Positions 16,152-25,225 of a DNA stretch of 64,000 nt are shown here, piece after piece. Source of the stretch: Streptomyces sp. SCUT-3 (GTDB lineage Bacteria > Actinomycetota > Actinomycetes > Streptomycetales > Streptomycetaceae); contig NZ_CP046907.1 of the NCBI RefSeq assembly GCF_014083985.1, positions 752,501-816,500 of the forward strand. Direction: 5' to 3'. How positions within the stretch are numbered: the first letter of the stretch is position 1; the number at the start of each line of letters is the position of its first letter. The position numbers were made by a program, and so were the translations under genes. A model generated the notes under the pieces. The model worked only from the letters and a program-made list of their open reading frames with translations, had not been told where the DNA came from and did no database searches.

Positions 16152-17581
16152 ACCTGGAGTGTAGGACGGGCCTCCGGTCCGTCCCCGGCCTCGGCTGCTG
16201 CCTCGGCCCCGGCGGCAGCCCCGGTGGCTCCGGTCCCGGCAGCCCCGGTGGCCCCTGCTCCGGCCCCGGTCCCGGCGGCCCGCTGCGGGCCGCGGGTGAG
16301 CACGAACAGGCAGCACAGGCTGAACGAGGCGATGGCGACGAGGTAGAGGGTGATGGGCCAGGTCTCCTGGTCGATGCCGTACAGGGCGGTGGCGACGGTG
16401 GGGGCGATGCCGCCGCCGAGGATCGCACCGAGCTGGTAACCCAGCGAGCTGCCGCTGTAGCGGAGTTCGGCGGGGAACAGCTCGGAGAAGAGGGCGGCCT
16501 GCGGGCCGTAGGTGAAGCCGAGCATGACCGCGGTCAGCACGAGCGCGAGCAGCACCATCGGTGTGGAGGCGGTGTCCACGAGCGGGAAGAGGACCGCCGC
16601 GGCGACGAGCAGCCCGACGGAGCCCGCGAGGAAGACCCGGCGGCGGCCGAGCCGGTCGGACAGTGCCGCGCCCCAGGCCGTGGTGGCCAGCCAGACTGCG
16701 GCGGCGACGAGAATCAGGGTCAGCATGGTGTTGCGGCTGATGCCGAGCACCGTGGTGCCGTAGGACAGTGTGTACGCCATGAAGACGTAGCCGATCGCGT
16801 TGTTGGCGACGAACGTCCCTCCGGCGAGCAGCACGTCCCGCCACTGGTGGCGCAGGACCTCGACGACGGGCAGCCGGGGCGCCTTCTGCTCCGGGGCCGC
16901 CTGCCGCGCCGCGGTGAACTCGGGGCTCTCCTCCACCTTGGCCCTGATCACCAGGCCCACCGCGATCAGGACGGAGCTGGCCAGGAACGGGATGCGCCAG
17001 CCCCAGTCGGCGAAGGCCTCCGCGCCGAGCCCCTGCGAGGTGGCGAGGAAGACGAGGTTGGCGAGGATCAGGCCGCCGGGCACGCCCATCTGCGGGAAGC
17101 TGCCGTAGAAGCCGCGCCGGCCGGCCGGTGCGTGTTCCACCGCCATGAGGACCGCGCCGCTCCATTCACCGCCCACGCCGAGGCCCTGCACGAAGCGCAG
17201 GAGCACCAGCAGGACCGGCGCCCAGACGCCGATGGTGCTGTAGGTGGGCAGCAGGCCGATGCCCGTGGTGGCGAGTCCCATCACGGCCAGCGAGAGCACC
17301 AGCATCGACTTGCGGCCGACGCGGTCCCCGAAGTGCCCCATGACGATTCCGCCGAGGGGCCGGGCGGCGAAGCCCACGGAGTACGTCGCGAAGGAGGCGA
17401 GGGTGCCTGCGGCGGGTGAGAACTGCGGGAAGAACTGGGGGCCGAAGACCAGTGCCGCGGCCATGCCGTAGATGAAGTAGTCGTACCACTCGACGGCGGT
17501 GCCGATGAAGCTGGCACCGAGGACGCGGCGCGGGTTCGGCGGGCTCTTCCGGGCAGGTGGAACCGTAGGGGTTCGGGCCAT
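16148..17581 (-). CDS. MHS-family MFS transporter, probably for hydroxyphenylacetate
   Basis: This 477-residue, roughly 12-span protein carries metabolite:H+ symporter signatures: GTAVEWYDYFIYGMAAALVF near the N-terminus, GGIVMGHFGDRVGRK between helices 2 and 3, and VQGLGVGGEWSGAVLM. The long Ala/Gly tail after VLTRGPQR is soluble. It is encoded with the MarR regulator and diverges from the hpa genes, so import of 4-hydroxyphenylacetate or homoprotocatechuate is the natural role. E. coli HpaX belongs to a different MFS subfamily, so this is not a strict orthologue. Confidence 0.88.
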   Translation of the reverse strand: MARTPTVPPARKSPPNPRRVLGASFIGTAVEWYDYFIYGMAAALVFGPQFFPQFSPAAGTLASFATYSVGFAARPLGGIVMGHFGDRVGRKSMLVLSLAVMGLATTGIGLLPTYSTIGVWAPVLLVLLRFVQGLGVGGEWSGAVLMAVEHAPAGRRGFYGSFPQMGVPGGLILANLVFLATSQGLGAEAFADWGWRIPFLASSVLIAVGLVIRAKVEESPEFTAARQAAPEQKAPRLPVVEVLRHQWRDVLLAGGTFVANNAIGYVFMAYTLSYGTTVLGISRNTMLTLILVAAAVWLATTAWGAALSDRLGRRRVFLAGSVGLLVAAAVLFPLVDTASTPMVLLALVLTAVMLGFTYGPQAALFSELFPAELRYSGSSLGYQLGAILGGGIAPTVATALYGIDQETWPITLYLVAIASFSLCCLFVLTRGPQRAAGTGAGAGATGAAGTGATGAAAGAEAAAEAGDGPEARPTLQV

Positions 17582-17779
17582 GGTTGTGCTCCTGGAGCAG
17601 AGGGCGTGGAACGGGAACCGAGCCGTCCGCCCACGGTTCGACAGGCGGCACAGGGTCCCCGCCCGGGCGCTCCCTGCCGCGAGCTCACAAGCTAAGTGAG
17701 CTGGGCCACTCTGACAAGGTTCCGGGAGCAGTTCTGTTCCAGGGGTTCACAGGACCGGCGGGCGGGGGTACCGTCCCCG

Positions 17780-17801
17780 ACTAATCAAAGCTTTGATTAG
17801 T
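17780..17801. promoter_or_regulatory. Perfect 22-bp palindrome, likely MarR operator
   Basis: The half-site ACTAATCAAAG (17780-17790) is followed immediately by its exact complement (17791-17801), with no spacer. It lies in the 356-bp gap between the transporter/repressor arm and hpaC. It is also AT-rich in a very GC-rich background. MarR dimers typically bind such palindromes, so this is the expected repression site for one or both divergent promoters. Confidence 0.85.
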
Positions 17802-17937
17802 TCTGCGGGGCTCCGCTCGGCCGATCGCCGCAGAACACGGCTCTCCCGGCCCGCCCGCCGGGAGAGCCGTTCCCCCCAAGCCCCACCGCGCCCCCACCGC
17901 ATCCCCACCCGTCCCTTCCGAACAGGTGAGTACACGC

Positions 17938-18468
17938 ATGCCCGCCACCACCGCTCCGGCGCGAGCCGGACTCCCACCGCCCGGCCCCGGCCCCGGCGCC
18001 CTGCGCGCCTGCATGTCCCGCTTCGCCACCGGGGTCACCGTGGTGACCTTCGACGACGACGGCCGGCCGCGCGGCGCCACCATGAACTCCTTCACCTCGG
18101 TCTCCACCGACCCGCCGCTGGTACTGGTGAGCGTCGCCCGCCGGGCCCGCTGCCACGACCTGCTGCCCGGCCGGCCCTTCTGCGTCAACATCCTCGGGGC
18201 CGAGCAGGAGCCGCTGGCCAGGCTGTTCGCCGGGAGCGGCGCGCACACCGAACCCCGTTGGGCGCCCGGGGCCCGGGTGCCCCGCCTGGACAACCCGCTC
18301 GCCTGGGTCGAGTGCGAGCCGTGGCGCTCGTACGACGGCGGCGACCACACCCTCGTCCTCGGCCGCGTCACCGACCTCGGCCACCGCGACGGCGACGCCC
18401 TGACCTACGCCTGGAGCCGCTTCGGCACCGCGGCCGAGTCCACCGACGGCATCGAGCACCTCATCTGA
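17938..18468 (+). CDS. hpaC: Flavin reductase, HpaC-like
   Basis: I favour ATG 17938, preceded by AGGTGAG, over the in-frame GTG 17926. The 176-residue protein has the flavin reductase domain: CMSRFATGVTVVTFDDDGRP, ATMNSFTSVSTDPPLVLVSV, RPFCVNILGAEQE and HTLVLGRVTDLG. It would reduce FAD with NAD(P)H and deliver it to HpaB for hydroxylation of 4-hydroxyphenylacetate. It is the first gene of the catabolic operon. Confidence 0.88.
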   Translation: MPATTAPARAGLPPPGPGPGALRACMSRFATGVTVVTFDDDGRPRGATMNSFTSVSTDPPLVLVSVARRARCHDLLPGRPFCVNILGAEQEPLARLFAGSGAHTEPRWAPGARVPRLDNPLAWVECEPWRSYDGGDHTLVLGRVTDLGHRDGDALTYAWSRFGTAAESTDGIEHLI

Positions 18469-18562
18469 AGCCGCCGGCCGCACGGCCCCGGCCGATACCT
18501 CCCGGCCCCCGGCCGCCCCGGCCTCCCCTCCCCCTCCCATCCGCCCGTCAAGGAGAATCCCC

Positions 18563-20014
18563 ATGGCCGCACGCACCGGCGAAGAGTTCGTCGAGCGACT
18601 GTCCCACTCCCGCCCCACCGTGCACATCCAGGGCGAGACGATCACCGGCGGCGTCCAGGACCACCCCGCCTTCCGCAACGTGGTCCGCACCTACGCGGAG
18701 CTGTACGACCTGCAGCACTCCCCCGAGCACAAGGACGTCCTCACCTACACCTCGCCCACCTCCGGCGAACCGGTCGGCACCTCCTTCCTCACCCCGAGGA
18801 CCGCGGACGACCTGGTCAAGCGGCGCGGCGCCTTCAAGGTCTGGGCCGACCACAGCATGGGCATGCTCGGCCGCACCGGCGACTACATGAACAGCTCGCT
18901 GATGGCCCTCGCCTCGGCCGCCGACTGGTTCGCCCAGGCCGACCCCGCGTTCGGCGAGAACATCCGCCGCTACTACGAGAAGGTCCGCGAGGAGGACCTC
19001 CTGTGCACCCACACGCTGATCCCGCCGCAGGTCAACCGCGCGGTGGCGGGCACGCAGCAGGCCGGCGGCGGACTCGCGGCCCGCATCGTCAAGGAGGACG
19101 ACAACGGCGTGGTCGTCCGCGGCGCCCGGATGCTGGCCACCATCGCCCCGTTCGCCGACGAGATGCTCGTCTTCCCCTCGACCGTCCTGCGCGGCACGCC
19201 CGAGGACAAGCCGTACTCGTACGCCTTCGCCGTGCCCAACGACGCCCCGGGGCTGCGCTACATCGCCCGCGAGCCGCTGGACTACGACCGGCCGCGCCAC
19301 GACCACCCGCTCGGTTCCCGGTTCGAGGAGTCGGACGCCGTGGTCGTCTTCGACGACGTGCACGTCCCGTACGAGCGCTGCTTCGTGCTCGGCGACCCCG
19401 AACTGTGCAACGGCTTCTACGCCCGGACCTCCTCCGTGGTGCACATGACCCACCAGGTGGTCACCCGCACCAGCGCCAAGACCGAGTACGTCCTCGGCCT
19501 GGTCTCGCTGCTCACCGAGGCCATCGGCATCGAGCAGTTCCAGCACGTCCAGGAGGACGTCGCCGAGGTCATCGCCACCCTGGAGATGCTGCGGGCCTTC
19601 CTGCGCGCCGCCGAGGCCGACGCCGAGGTCAACGAGTACGGCGTGCTCACCCCCGCCTTCGCCCCGCTCAACGCGGCCCGCAACCTCTACCCCAAGCTGT
19701 ACCAGCGCTTCCCGCAGATCCTGCGCAAGCTCGGCGCCTCCGGGCTGATGGCCACCCCCACCGAGGCCGACCTCACCGGGCCCGCCGCCGCCGACATCGA
19801 GGCGTACCTGCAGTCCGCCACGCTCACCGGCTCCGAGCGCGTCAAGCTCTTCCGCCTGGTGTGGGACACCTGCATCTCCGCCTTCTCCAGCCGCCAGGCG
19901 CTGTACGAGTACTACTTCTTCGGCGACCCGGTCCGGATGGCCGGCGCCTACGTCAAGGCGTACGACCGCGAACCGTACAAGGCCAGGGTCCGGGCCTTCC
20001 TCGACCGCGCCTGA
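18563..20014 (+). CDS. hpaB: 4-hydroxyphenylacetate 3-monooxygenase oxygenase subunit
   Basis: ATG 18563 follows AAGGAG. The 483 residues match the class D flavin monooxygenase family: the start GEEFVERLSHSRPTVHIQGE, THTLIPPQVNRAVAG, VVRGARMLATIAPFADEM, VVFDDVHVPYERCFV and the C-terminal FSSRQALYEYYFFGDPVRM. It uses reduced FAD and oxygen to convert 4-hydroxyphenylacetate to 3,4-dihydroxyphenylacetate. Length is normal for the family. Confidence 0.95.
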   Translation: MAARTGEEFVERLSHSRPTVHIQGETITGGVQDHPAFRNVVRTYAELYDLQHSPEHKDVLTYTSPTSGEPVGTSFLTPRTADDLVKRRGAFKVWADHSMGMLGRTGDYMNSSLMALASAADWFAQADPAFGENIRRYYEKVREEDLLCTHTLIPPQVNRAVAGTQQAGGGLAARIVKEDDNGVVVRGARMLATIAPFADEMLVFPSTVLRGTPEDKPYSYAFAVPNDAPGLRYIAREPLDYDRPRHDHPLGSRFEESDAVVVFDDVHVPYERCFVLGDPELCNGFYARTSSVVHMTHQVVTRTSAKTEYVLGLVSLLTEAIGIEQFQHVQEDVAEVIATLEMLRAFLRAAEADAEVNEYGVLTPAFAPLNAARNLYPKLYQRFPQILRKLGASGLMATPTEADLTGPAAADIEAYLQSATLTGSERVKLFRLVWDTCISAFSSRQALYEYYFFGDPVRMAGAYVKAYDREPYKARVRAFLDRA

Positions 20015-20048
20015 ACCGGACCCGCACCGGACCCGAACCGGAGTCGTC

Positions 20049-21515
20049 ATGGCACATCCCCTGGGGAAAACCCCGTCGAAGATCATCGCCGTCCACCTCA
20101 ACTACCCCAGCCGGGCCCGGGAACGCGGACGGGTCCCGGACCGGCCGTCCTACTTCCTCAAACCCCCCTCCTCGCTGTCCGGCGCCGGGGATCCGATCGT
20201 CCGCCCGCGCGGCTGCGAACTCCTCGGCTTCGAGGGGGAGATCGCCCTGGTCGTCGGGGAGCGGGCACGGCGCGTGCGCCCCGAGGACGGCTGGAGCCAC
20301 GTCCGCTGGGTCACCGCCGCCAACGACGCGGGCGTGTACGACCTGCGCCGCGCCGACCGCGGCTCGAACCTGCGCTCCAAGGGCGCCGACGGCTTCACCC
20401 CCGTGGGGCCGCGGCTGCTGGACGCACGCGCCCTCGACCCGGACGCCCTGCGGGTGCGGACCCGGGTCAACGGGGAGCTGGTGCAGGACGACACCAGCGA
20501 CACCCTCCTGTTCCCCTTCGGGGAGCTGATCGCCGACCTGTCGCGGCTGGTCACCCTGGAGCCGGGCGACGTGATCCTCACCGGCACCCCGGCCGGCGCC
20601 TCGGTGGTCTCCCCCGGCGACGTGGTGGAGGTCGAGGTCGACGGATGCGGCCTGACCACGGGCCCGCTGCGCAACCCCGTCGAGGAGGCCGGCCACGACC
20701 TGGAGCCGTGGGGCGCCATGCCCGCGGCCGACCCGGCCGAACGCGCCGCCGCGTGGGGGGACGCCCGCCCGCCCGAGCCGCTGCTCGACGCCCGCCTCGC
20801 GGAAGGACTGCGGTCGGTGGCCGTCGCCACGCTCAGCGCCCAGCTGCGCAGACGCGGCCTGCTCCACATGAGCATCGACGGCGTGCGCCCCACCCGGCCC
20901 GGCGACACGATGGTCGGCGTCGCCCACACCCTGCGCTACCTGCCGCTGCGCGAGGACCTGTTCGAACGCCACGGCAACGGCACGAACGCCCAGAAGCGGG
21001 CGGTCGAGGAACTGCGGCCCGGCCACGTCCTGGTGATGGACGCCCGGCGCGACACCAGCGCCGGAACCATCGGCGACATCCTCGCGCTGCGCGCGGCGCG
21101 GCGCGGCGCGGCCGGCGTCGTCACCGACGGGGGGCTGCGCGACAGCGCCGCCGTCGCCGCGCTCGACCTGCCCGTCTACCACGGCGGGGAACACCCCTCG
21201 GTCCTCGGCAGGCGGCACGTGCCGTGGGACACGGGGGTGCCCGTCGCCTGCGGCGGGGCCCTGGTCCAGCCCGGGGACCTGCTGGTCGGGGACGCGGACG
21301 GCGTGGTCGTCGTGCCGCCGCACCTCGCCGCGGAACTCGTCGCCGACTGCCGCGAACAGGAACTGCAGGAGCGGTTCATCACCGAACAGGTCCTGGCCGG
21401 GCACGGCATCGACGGCCTCTACCCGCTCGGCCCCGGCTGGCGCGGACCGTACGAGCAATGGCGCGAGCAGCGCACCCGGCACGAGCAGCCCACCCGTCAA
21501 GGAGACCCGGCATGA
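20049..21515 (+). CDS. Fusion of FAH-family isomerase/decarboxylase and RraA-like domain
   Basis: ATG 20049 follows CCGGAG. Residues about 1-245 are a fumarylacetoacetate hydrolase domain (LLGFEGEIALVVGE metal-binding Glu residues, AANDAGVYDLRRADRGSNLR, DVILTGTPAGASVV), as in HpaG. Residues about 255-470 are an RraA/HMG-aldolase-like domain (MSIDGVRPTRPGDTMVG, TSAGTIGDILALRA, GVVTDGGLRDSAAVAALDLPVY, LVGDADGVVVVP). The first domain fits decarboxylation or isomerisation of the ring-cleavage product. The second resembles pyruvate aldolases and oxaloacetate decarboxylases and could act late in the pathway. Enteric HpaG is instead a tandem FAH protein. Confidence 0.88.
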   Translation: MAHPLGKTPSKIIAVHLNYPSRARERGRVPDRPSYFLKPPSSLSGAGDPIVRPRGCELLGFEGEIALVVGERARRVRPEDGWSHVRWVTAANDAGVYDLRRADRGSNLRSKGADGFTPVGPRLLDARALDPDALRVRTRVNGELVQDDTSDTLLFPFGELIADLSRLVTLEPGDVILTGTPAGASVVSPGDVVEVEVDGCGLTTGPLRNPVEEAGHDLEPWGAMPAADPAERAAAWGDARPPEPLLDARLAEGLRSVAVATLSAQLRRRGLLHMSIDGVRPTRPGDTMVGVAHTLRYLPLREDLFERHGNGTNAQKRAVEELRPGHVLVMDARRDTSAGTIGDILALRAARRGAAGVVTDGGLRDSAAVAALDLPVYHGGEHPSVLGRRHVPWDTGVPVACGGALVQPGDLLVGDADGVVVVPPHLAAELVADCREQELQERFITEQVLAGHGIDGLYPLGPGWRGPYEQWREQRTRHEQPTRQGDPA

Positions 21516-22432
21516 AGTTCCGCAGCGACCCGGCCGCCGTGCGCGGCTCCATCGCCCCCGTCGTAACCCCGTTCACCGACACGGGCGCCGTCGACCACGC
21601 ATCCCTGCGGGCCCTGGTCCGCTTCCAGCTGGAGTCCGGCTCGCACGGCATCTCGCTGGGCGGCTCGACGGGGGAGCCCGGCGCGCAGACCGCGGCCGAG
21701 CGGATCGCGGCGATGCGCGTCGCCGCCGAGGAGATCGCCGACACGGTGCCGTTCCTGCCGGGCACGGGCTCGCACAAGCTCGAGGAGACCCTGGAGATCA
21801 CGGCCGCCGCGCAGGAACTGGGCGCGGACGCCGCGCTGGTGATCACCCCCTACTACGCGCGGCCCACGCAGGAAGGGCTCTACCGCTGGTACGCCACCGT
21901 GGCACGGGAGTTCCCCGACCTGCCCCTGGTGATCTACAACGTGCCCTCGCGCACCGCCGTGGACGTGGCCCCGGAGACGGTGAAGCGGCTGTTCACCGAC
22001 TTCGACAACATCGTCGGCATCAAGGAGACGACGAAGGACTTCGAGCACTTCTCCCGCGTCCTGCACGCCTGCGGACGCTCGCTGCTCGTCTGGTCCGGCA
22101 TCGAGCTGCTGTGCCTGCCGCTGCTGGCGCTGGGCGGCGCCGGGTTCGTCAGCGCGGTAGCCAACATCGCGCCGGGCGCGGTGGCCCGGATGTACGAACT
22201 GTGGGAGGAGGGCGACTTCGAAGCCGCCCGCGACCTGCACTACCGCCTGCACCCCCTGGTCGACCTGCTCTTCGTCGAGACCAACCCCGCCCCCGCCAAG
22301 TGGGTGCTCCACCGGCAGGGCCGCATCGCGTCCGCCCACGTCCGCCCGCCGCTCGCGCCGCCCACCGCGGCGGGAACGGCCCGCATCCGCACGCTGCTCG
22401 CCGAGGGCGGCGACCTCACCCACCAGATCTGA
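21512..22432 (+). CDS. Dihydrodipicolinate synthase-family aldolase
   Basis: ATG 21512 overlaps the fusion gene stop by 4 nt. The 306-residue TIM barrel shows SLGGSTGEPG (the GTTGE motif variant), VIYNVPSRTAVDV with the catalytic Tyr, and IVGIKETTKD with the Schiff-base Lys. DapA-family enzymes cleave or form pyruvate adducts. In this operon it probably replaces the class II aldolase HpaI, releasing pyruvate and succinic semialdehyde, or catalyses a related lyase step. DapA for lysine synthesis is less likely given the context. Confidence 0.88.
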   Translation: MKFRSDPAAVRGSIAPVVTPFTDTGAVDHASLRALVRFQLESGSHGISLGGSTGEPGAQTAAERIAAMRVAAEEIADTVPFLPGTGSHKLEETLEITAAAQELGADAALVITPYYARPTQEGLYRWYATVAREFPDLPLVIYNVPSRTAVDVAPETVKRLFTDFDNIVGIKETTKDFEHFSRVLHACGRSLLVWSGIELLCLPLLALGGAGFVSAVANIAPGAVARMYELWEEGDFEAARDLHYRLHPLVDLLFVETNPAPAKWVLHRQGRIASAHVRPPLAPPTAAGTARIRTLLAEGGDLTHQI

Positions 22433-22443
22433 GGGACGGCACC

Positions 22444-23943
22444 ATGACACAGAGCACCCCGAGCACCCCGACGGGGCTGCCGGAGCACATCCCGCACTGG
22501 ATCGGCGGCGAGGAGGTCCCCGGCCACGACGGCCGCACCTTCGACGTCTGCGACCCCGTCTCCAACACCCCCTACGCGCGGGCCGCCGCCGGAGGCCCGC
22601 CGGAGATCGACCGGGCCGTGGCCGCCGCCGGGGCCGCATTCCCCGGCTGGGCGGCGCTGTCCCACCGGGAACGCGCCCGCATCCTGTACCGGACGGCCGA
22701 CGCCGTCGAGGCCCGGCACGAACAGCTCGCGCAGTTCGAGTCCCACGACACCGGCCTGCCGATCGCCCAGGCCAGGGGGCAGGCCCGGCGCGCCGCCGAG
22801 AACTTCCGCTACTTCGCGGACGTCGTCGTCGCCCTCGGCGAGGAGGCGTTCCGCCAGGGCGGCGACCAGTTCAGCTACGTGGTGCGCACCCCCGCCGGGG
22901 TCGCCGGGCTGATCACCCCGTGGAACACCCCGTTCATGCTGGAGAGCTGGAAGCTCGCCCCGGCCCTGGCCGCCGGCTGCACCGTGGTCCTGAAGCCGGC
23001 CGAGTGGACCCCGCTGTCCGCGAGCCTGTGGCCGGAGATCCTCACCGAGGCGGGCGTGCCGGCCGGAGTCGTCAACATCGTGCACGGCACCGGCGAGGAG
23101 GCCGGGCAGGCCCTCGTCGACCACCCCGGTGTGCCGCTGCTCTCCTTCACCGGCTCCACCGCGACCGGCCGGCACATCGTCCGCAGCTCCGCACAGCACC
23201 TCAAGACGCTGTCGATGGAGCTGGGCGGCAAGTCCCCCGTCGTCGTCTTCGCCGACGCCGACCTCGAAGCCGCCCTGGACTCCGTCGTCTTCGGCGTCTT
23301 CTCGCTCAACGGCGAACGCTGCACGGCGGGTTCCCGGGTCCTGGTCGAGCGCCCGGTGTACGAGGAGTTCACCCGGCGCCTCGCCGAGCGGGCCGAGCGG
23401 GTCAGGGTCGGCCCGCCGGCCGACCCCGCCACCGAGGTCGGCGCACTGGTCCACCCCGAGCACTACGCCCGCGTGCTCGACTACGTGGACACCGGGAGGA
23501 AGGAGGCCCGCCTCGTCGCCGGCGGCACCCGCCCCGCGCACCTGGCGGAGGGCAACTACCTGCAGCCGACGGTCTTCGCCGACGTCGCGCGCGACGCCCG
23601 GATCTTCCAGGAGGAGATCTTCGGCCCGGTCGTGGCCGTCGCCCCCTTCGACGACGAGGCCGAGGCGGTCGAGCTGGCCAACGCCACCCAGTACGGCCTG
23701 GCCGCCTACGTGTGGACGTCCGACATCAAGCGCGGCCACCGCGTCGCGCACGCCGTCGAGTCCGGCATGGTCTGGATCAACTCCCACAACGTGCGCGACC
23801 TGCGCACCCCCTTCGGGGGCGTGAAGGCGTCCGGGCTCGGCCGCGAGGGCGGCGCCCACAGCATCGACTTCTACACCGAGTCGAAGATCGTGCACGTCGC
23901 CCTCGGCGACGTGCACACCCCCCGCTTCGGAGGCACCGCATGA
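22444..23943 (+). CDS. hpaE: 5-carboxymethyl-2-hydroxymuconate semialdehyde dehydrogenase
   Basis: The 499-residue aldehyde dehydrogenase has ITPWNTPFMLESWKLAPALA, KPAEWTPLSA, FTGSTATGR, the general base in LSMELGGKSP and the catalytic Cys in SLNGERCTAGSRV. The ending FGGVKASGLGREGG with FYTESKIVHV is typical of HpaE. It oxidises the ring-cleavage semialdehyde with NAD+. It lies between the aldolase and hpaD, with a 4-nt overlap to the latter. Confidence 0.93.
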   Translation: MTQSTPSTPTGLPEHIPHWIGGEEVPGHDGRTFDVCDPVSNTPYARAAAGGPPEIDRAVAAAGAAFPGWAALSHRERARILYRTADAVEARHEQLAQFESHDTGLPIAQARGQARRAAENFRYFADVVVALGEEAFRQGGDQFSYVVRTPAGVAGLITPWNTPFMLESWKLAPALAAGCTVVLKPAEWTPLSASLWPEILTEAGVPAGVVNIVHGTGEEAGQALVDHPGVPLLSFTGSTATGRHIVRSSAQHLKTLSMELGGKSPVVVFADADLEAALDSVVFGVFSLNGERCTAGSRVLVERPVYEEFTRRLAERAERVRVGPPADPATEVGALVHPEHYARVLDYVDTGRKEARLVAGGTRPAHLAEGNYLQPTVFADVARDARIFQEEIFGPVVAVAPFDDEAEAVELANATQYGLAAYVWTSDIKRGHRVAHAVESGMVWINSHNVRDLRTPFGGVKASGLGREGGAHSIDFYTESKIVHVALGDVHTPRFGGTA

Positions 23944-24950
23944 GCACCGCGCCCCCCGCCGCGCCCGACGTCGTCCGCTCCGCCTACGCCCGACTCGTCG
24001 TCACCGACCTGCCCCGGGCCCGCTGGTTCTGGGTCGACATGCTCGGCTTCCACGTGCAGTACGAGGACGCGGACTCCCTGTACCTGCGCGGCACCGACGA
24101 CCTGACCCACCACTGTCTGGTGCTGCGCCGGGGCCCGACCGCCGCCCTCGACCACATCGCGTACCGGGTCCGCACCCCCGAGGACGTGGACCGCGCGGAG
24201 GAGTTCTTCACCCGGCTGGGCCGGCCCGTGCGCCGCGTCCCGGCGGGCAGCGGCACCCTCGGCGTCGGCGACGCCGTCCGGGTCGTCGACCCCCTCGGCT
24301 TCCCGGTGGAGTTCTTCCACGACATCGAACGCGCCGAACGCCTCATCCAGCGCTACGACCTCCGGCACGGCGCGGAGATCGCCCGCCTCGACCACTTCAA
24401 CCTGTGCACCCCGGACGTCCCGGCCGCGTACGAGCACTACCGCACGCTGGGCTTCGGCTGCTCGGAGACCATCGAGGGCGACGAACACGAGCTGTACGCG
24501 GCCTGGATGTACCGCAAGCAGACCGTCCACGACGTGGCCTTCACCGGCGGCGCGGGCCCCCGGCTGCACCACGTCGGAGTCGCCACCCACGAGTCCCACC
24601 AGGTCCTGCGCACCGCCGACGTCTTCGGCGCGCTGCGCAAGGAGCACCACATCGAACGCGGCCCGGGACGGCACGGCGTCTCCAACGCGTTCTACCTCTA
24701 CCTGCGCGACCCGGACGGACACCGGGTGGAGATCTACACCTCCGACTACTACACCGGCGACCCCGACCACGAGACGTACCGCTGGAACGTCCACGACGAC
24801 CGCCGCCGCGACTTCTGGGGCAACGCGGTCGTCGAGTCCTGGTACAAGGAGGCCGCCCCCGTCCTCGACCTGGACGGCAGACCGCAACCGGTCACCGACA
24901 CCGTCCTCGACGAGTCCGCCGTAAGGGTCGGCGCCGACGGCCTGGGCTGA
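23940..24950 (+). CDS. hpaD: 3,4-dihydroxyphenylacetate 2,3-dioxygenase
   Basis: ATG 23940 overlaps the hpaE stop. The 336-residue protein is a two-module extradiol dioxygenase of the vicinal oxygen chelate superfamily. Expected metal ligands are in IARLDHFNLCTPD (His), PRLHHVGVATHESH (His) and DGHRVEIYTSDYY (Glu). It cleaves homoprotocatechuate next to the hydroxyls, the central ring-opening step. It is the last gene of the operon before a very strong terminator. No hpaF or hpaH gene is present nearby. Confidence 0.94.
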   Translation: MSTAPPAAPDVVRSAYARLVVTDLPRARWFWVDMLGFHVQYEDADSLYLRGTDDLTHHCLVLRRGPTAALDHIAYRVRTPEDVDRAEEFFTRLGRPVRRVPAGSGTLGVGDAVRVVDPLGFPVEFFHDIERAERLIQRYDLRHGAEIARLDHFNLCTPDVPAAYEHYRTLGFGCSETIEGDEHELYAAWMYRKQTVHDVAFTGGAGPRLHHVGVATHESHQVLRTADVFGALRKEHHIERGPGRHGVSNAFYLYLRDPDGHRVEIYTSDYYTGDPDHETYRWNVHDDRRRDFWGNAVVESWYKEAAPVLDLDGRPQPVTDTVLDESAVRVGADGLG

Positions 24951-25016
24951 CGCCGCCACCCCCCGGTGCCGCCCGCTCGACCACAGCCCCCTCGGCCCCT
25001 CGGCCCTTCGGCCACC

Positions 25017-25068
25017 GGGAAGCCCGTCTGCCGCCGCGTTCCGCTGCGCGGCGGCAGACGGGCTTCCC
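25017..25068. terminator. Perfect 22-bp-stem terminator after hpaD
   Basis: The arm at 25017-25038 (starting GGGAAGCCCGTCTG) pairs without mismatch with 25047-25068, leaving the 8-nt loop TTCCGCTG. It lies 66 nt after the hpaD stop. The stem length and perfect pairing make this a confident intrinsic terminator of the Streptomyces type without a U-tract. The rest of 24951-25225 contains no gene. Confidence 0.9.
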
Positions 25069-25225
25069 GCGCGTCCTCACCGGAACCCCGGCAGAGCGGT
25101 CCGCCCCACAGTCCCCTCCCCGGACCGCTCCCCCGCCGCCGAAGCGTCGACCACACCTTGCTCTGCGGCCGCGGCCCGCGTTTAACCATTGGTGCCCGCG
25201 GCGCCGGTTGCGCCAGCCTGGGGCC

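Noticed and set aside
21512-22432. Lysine-biosynthetic DapA
   Set aside because: The family fits, but coupling to hpa genes on both sides indicates a catabolic aldolase.
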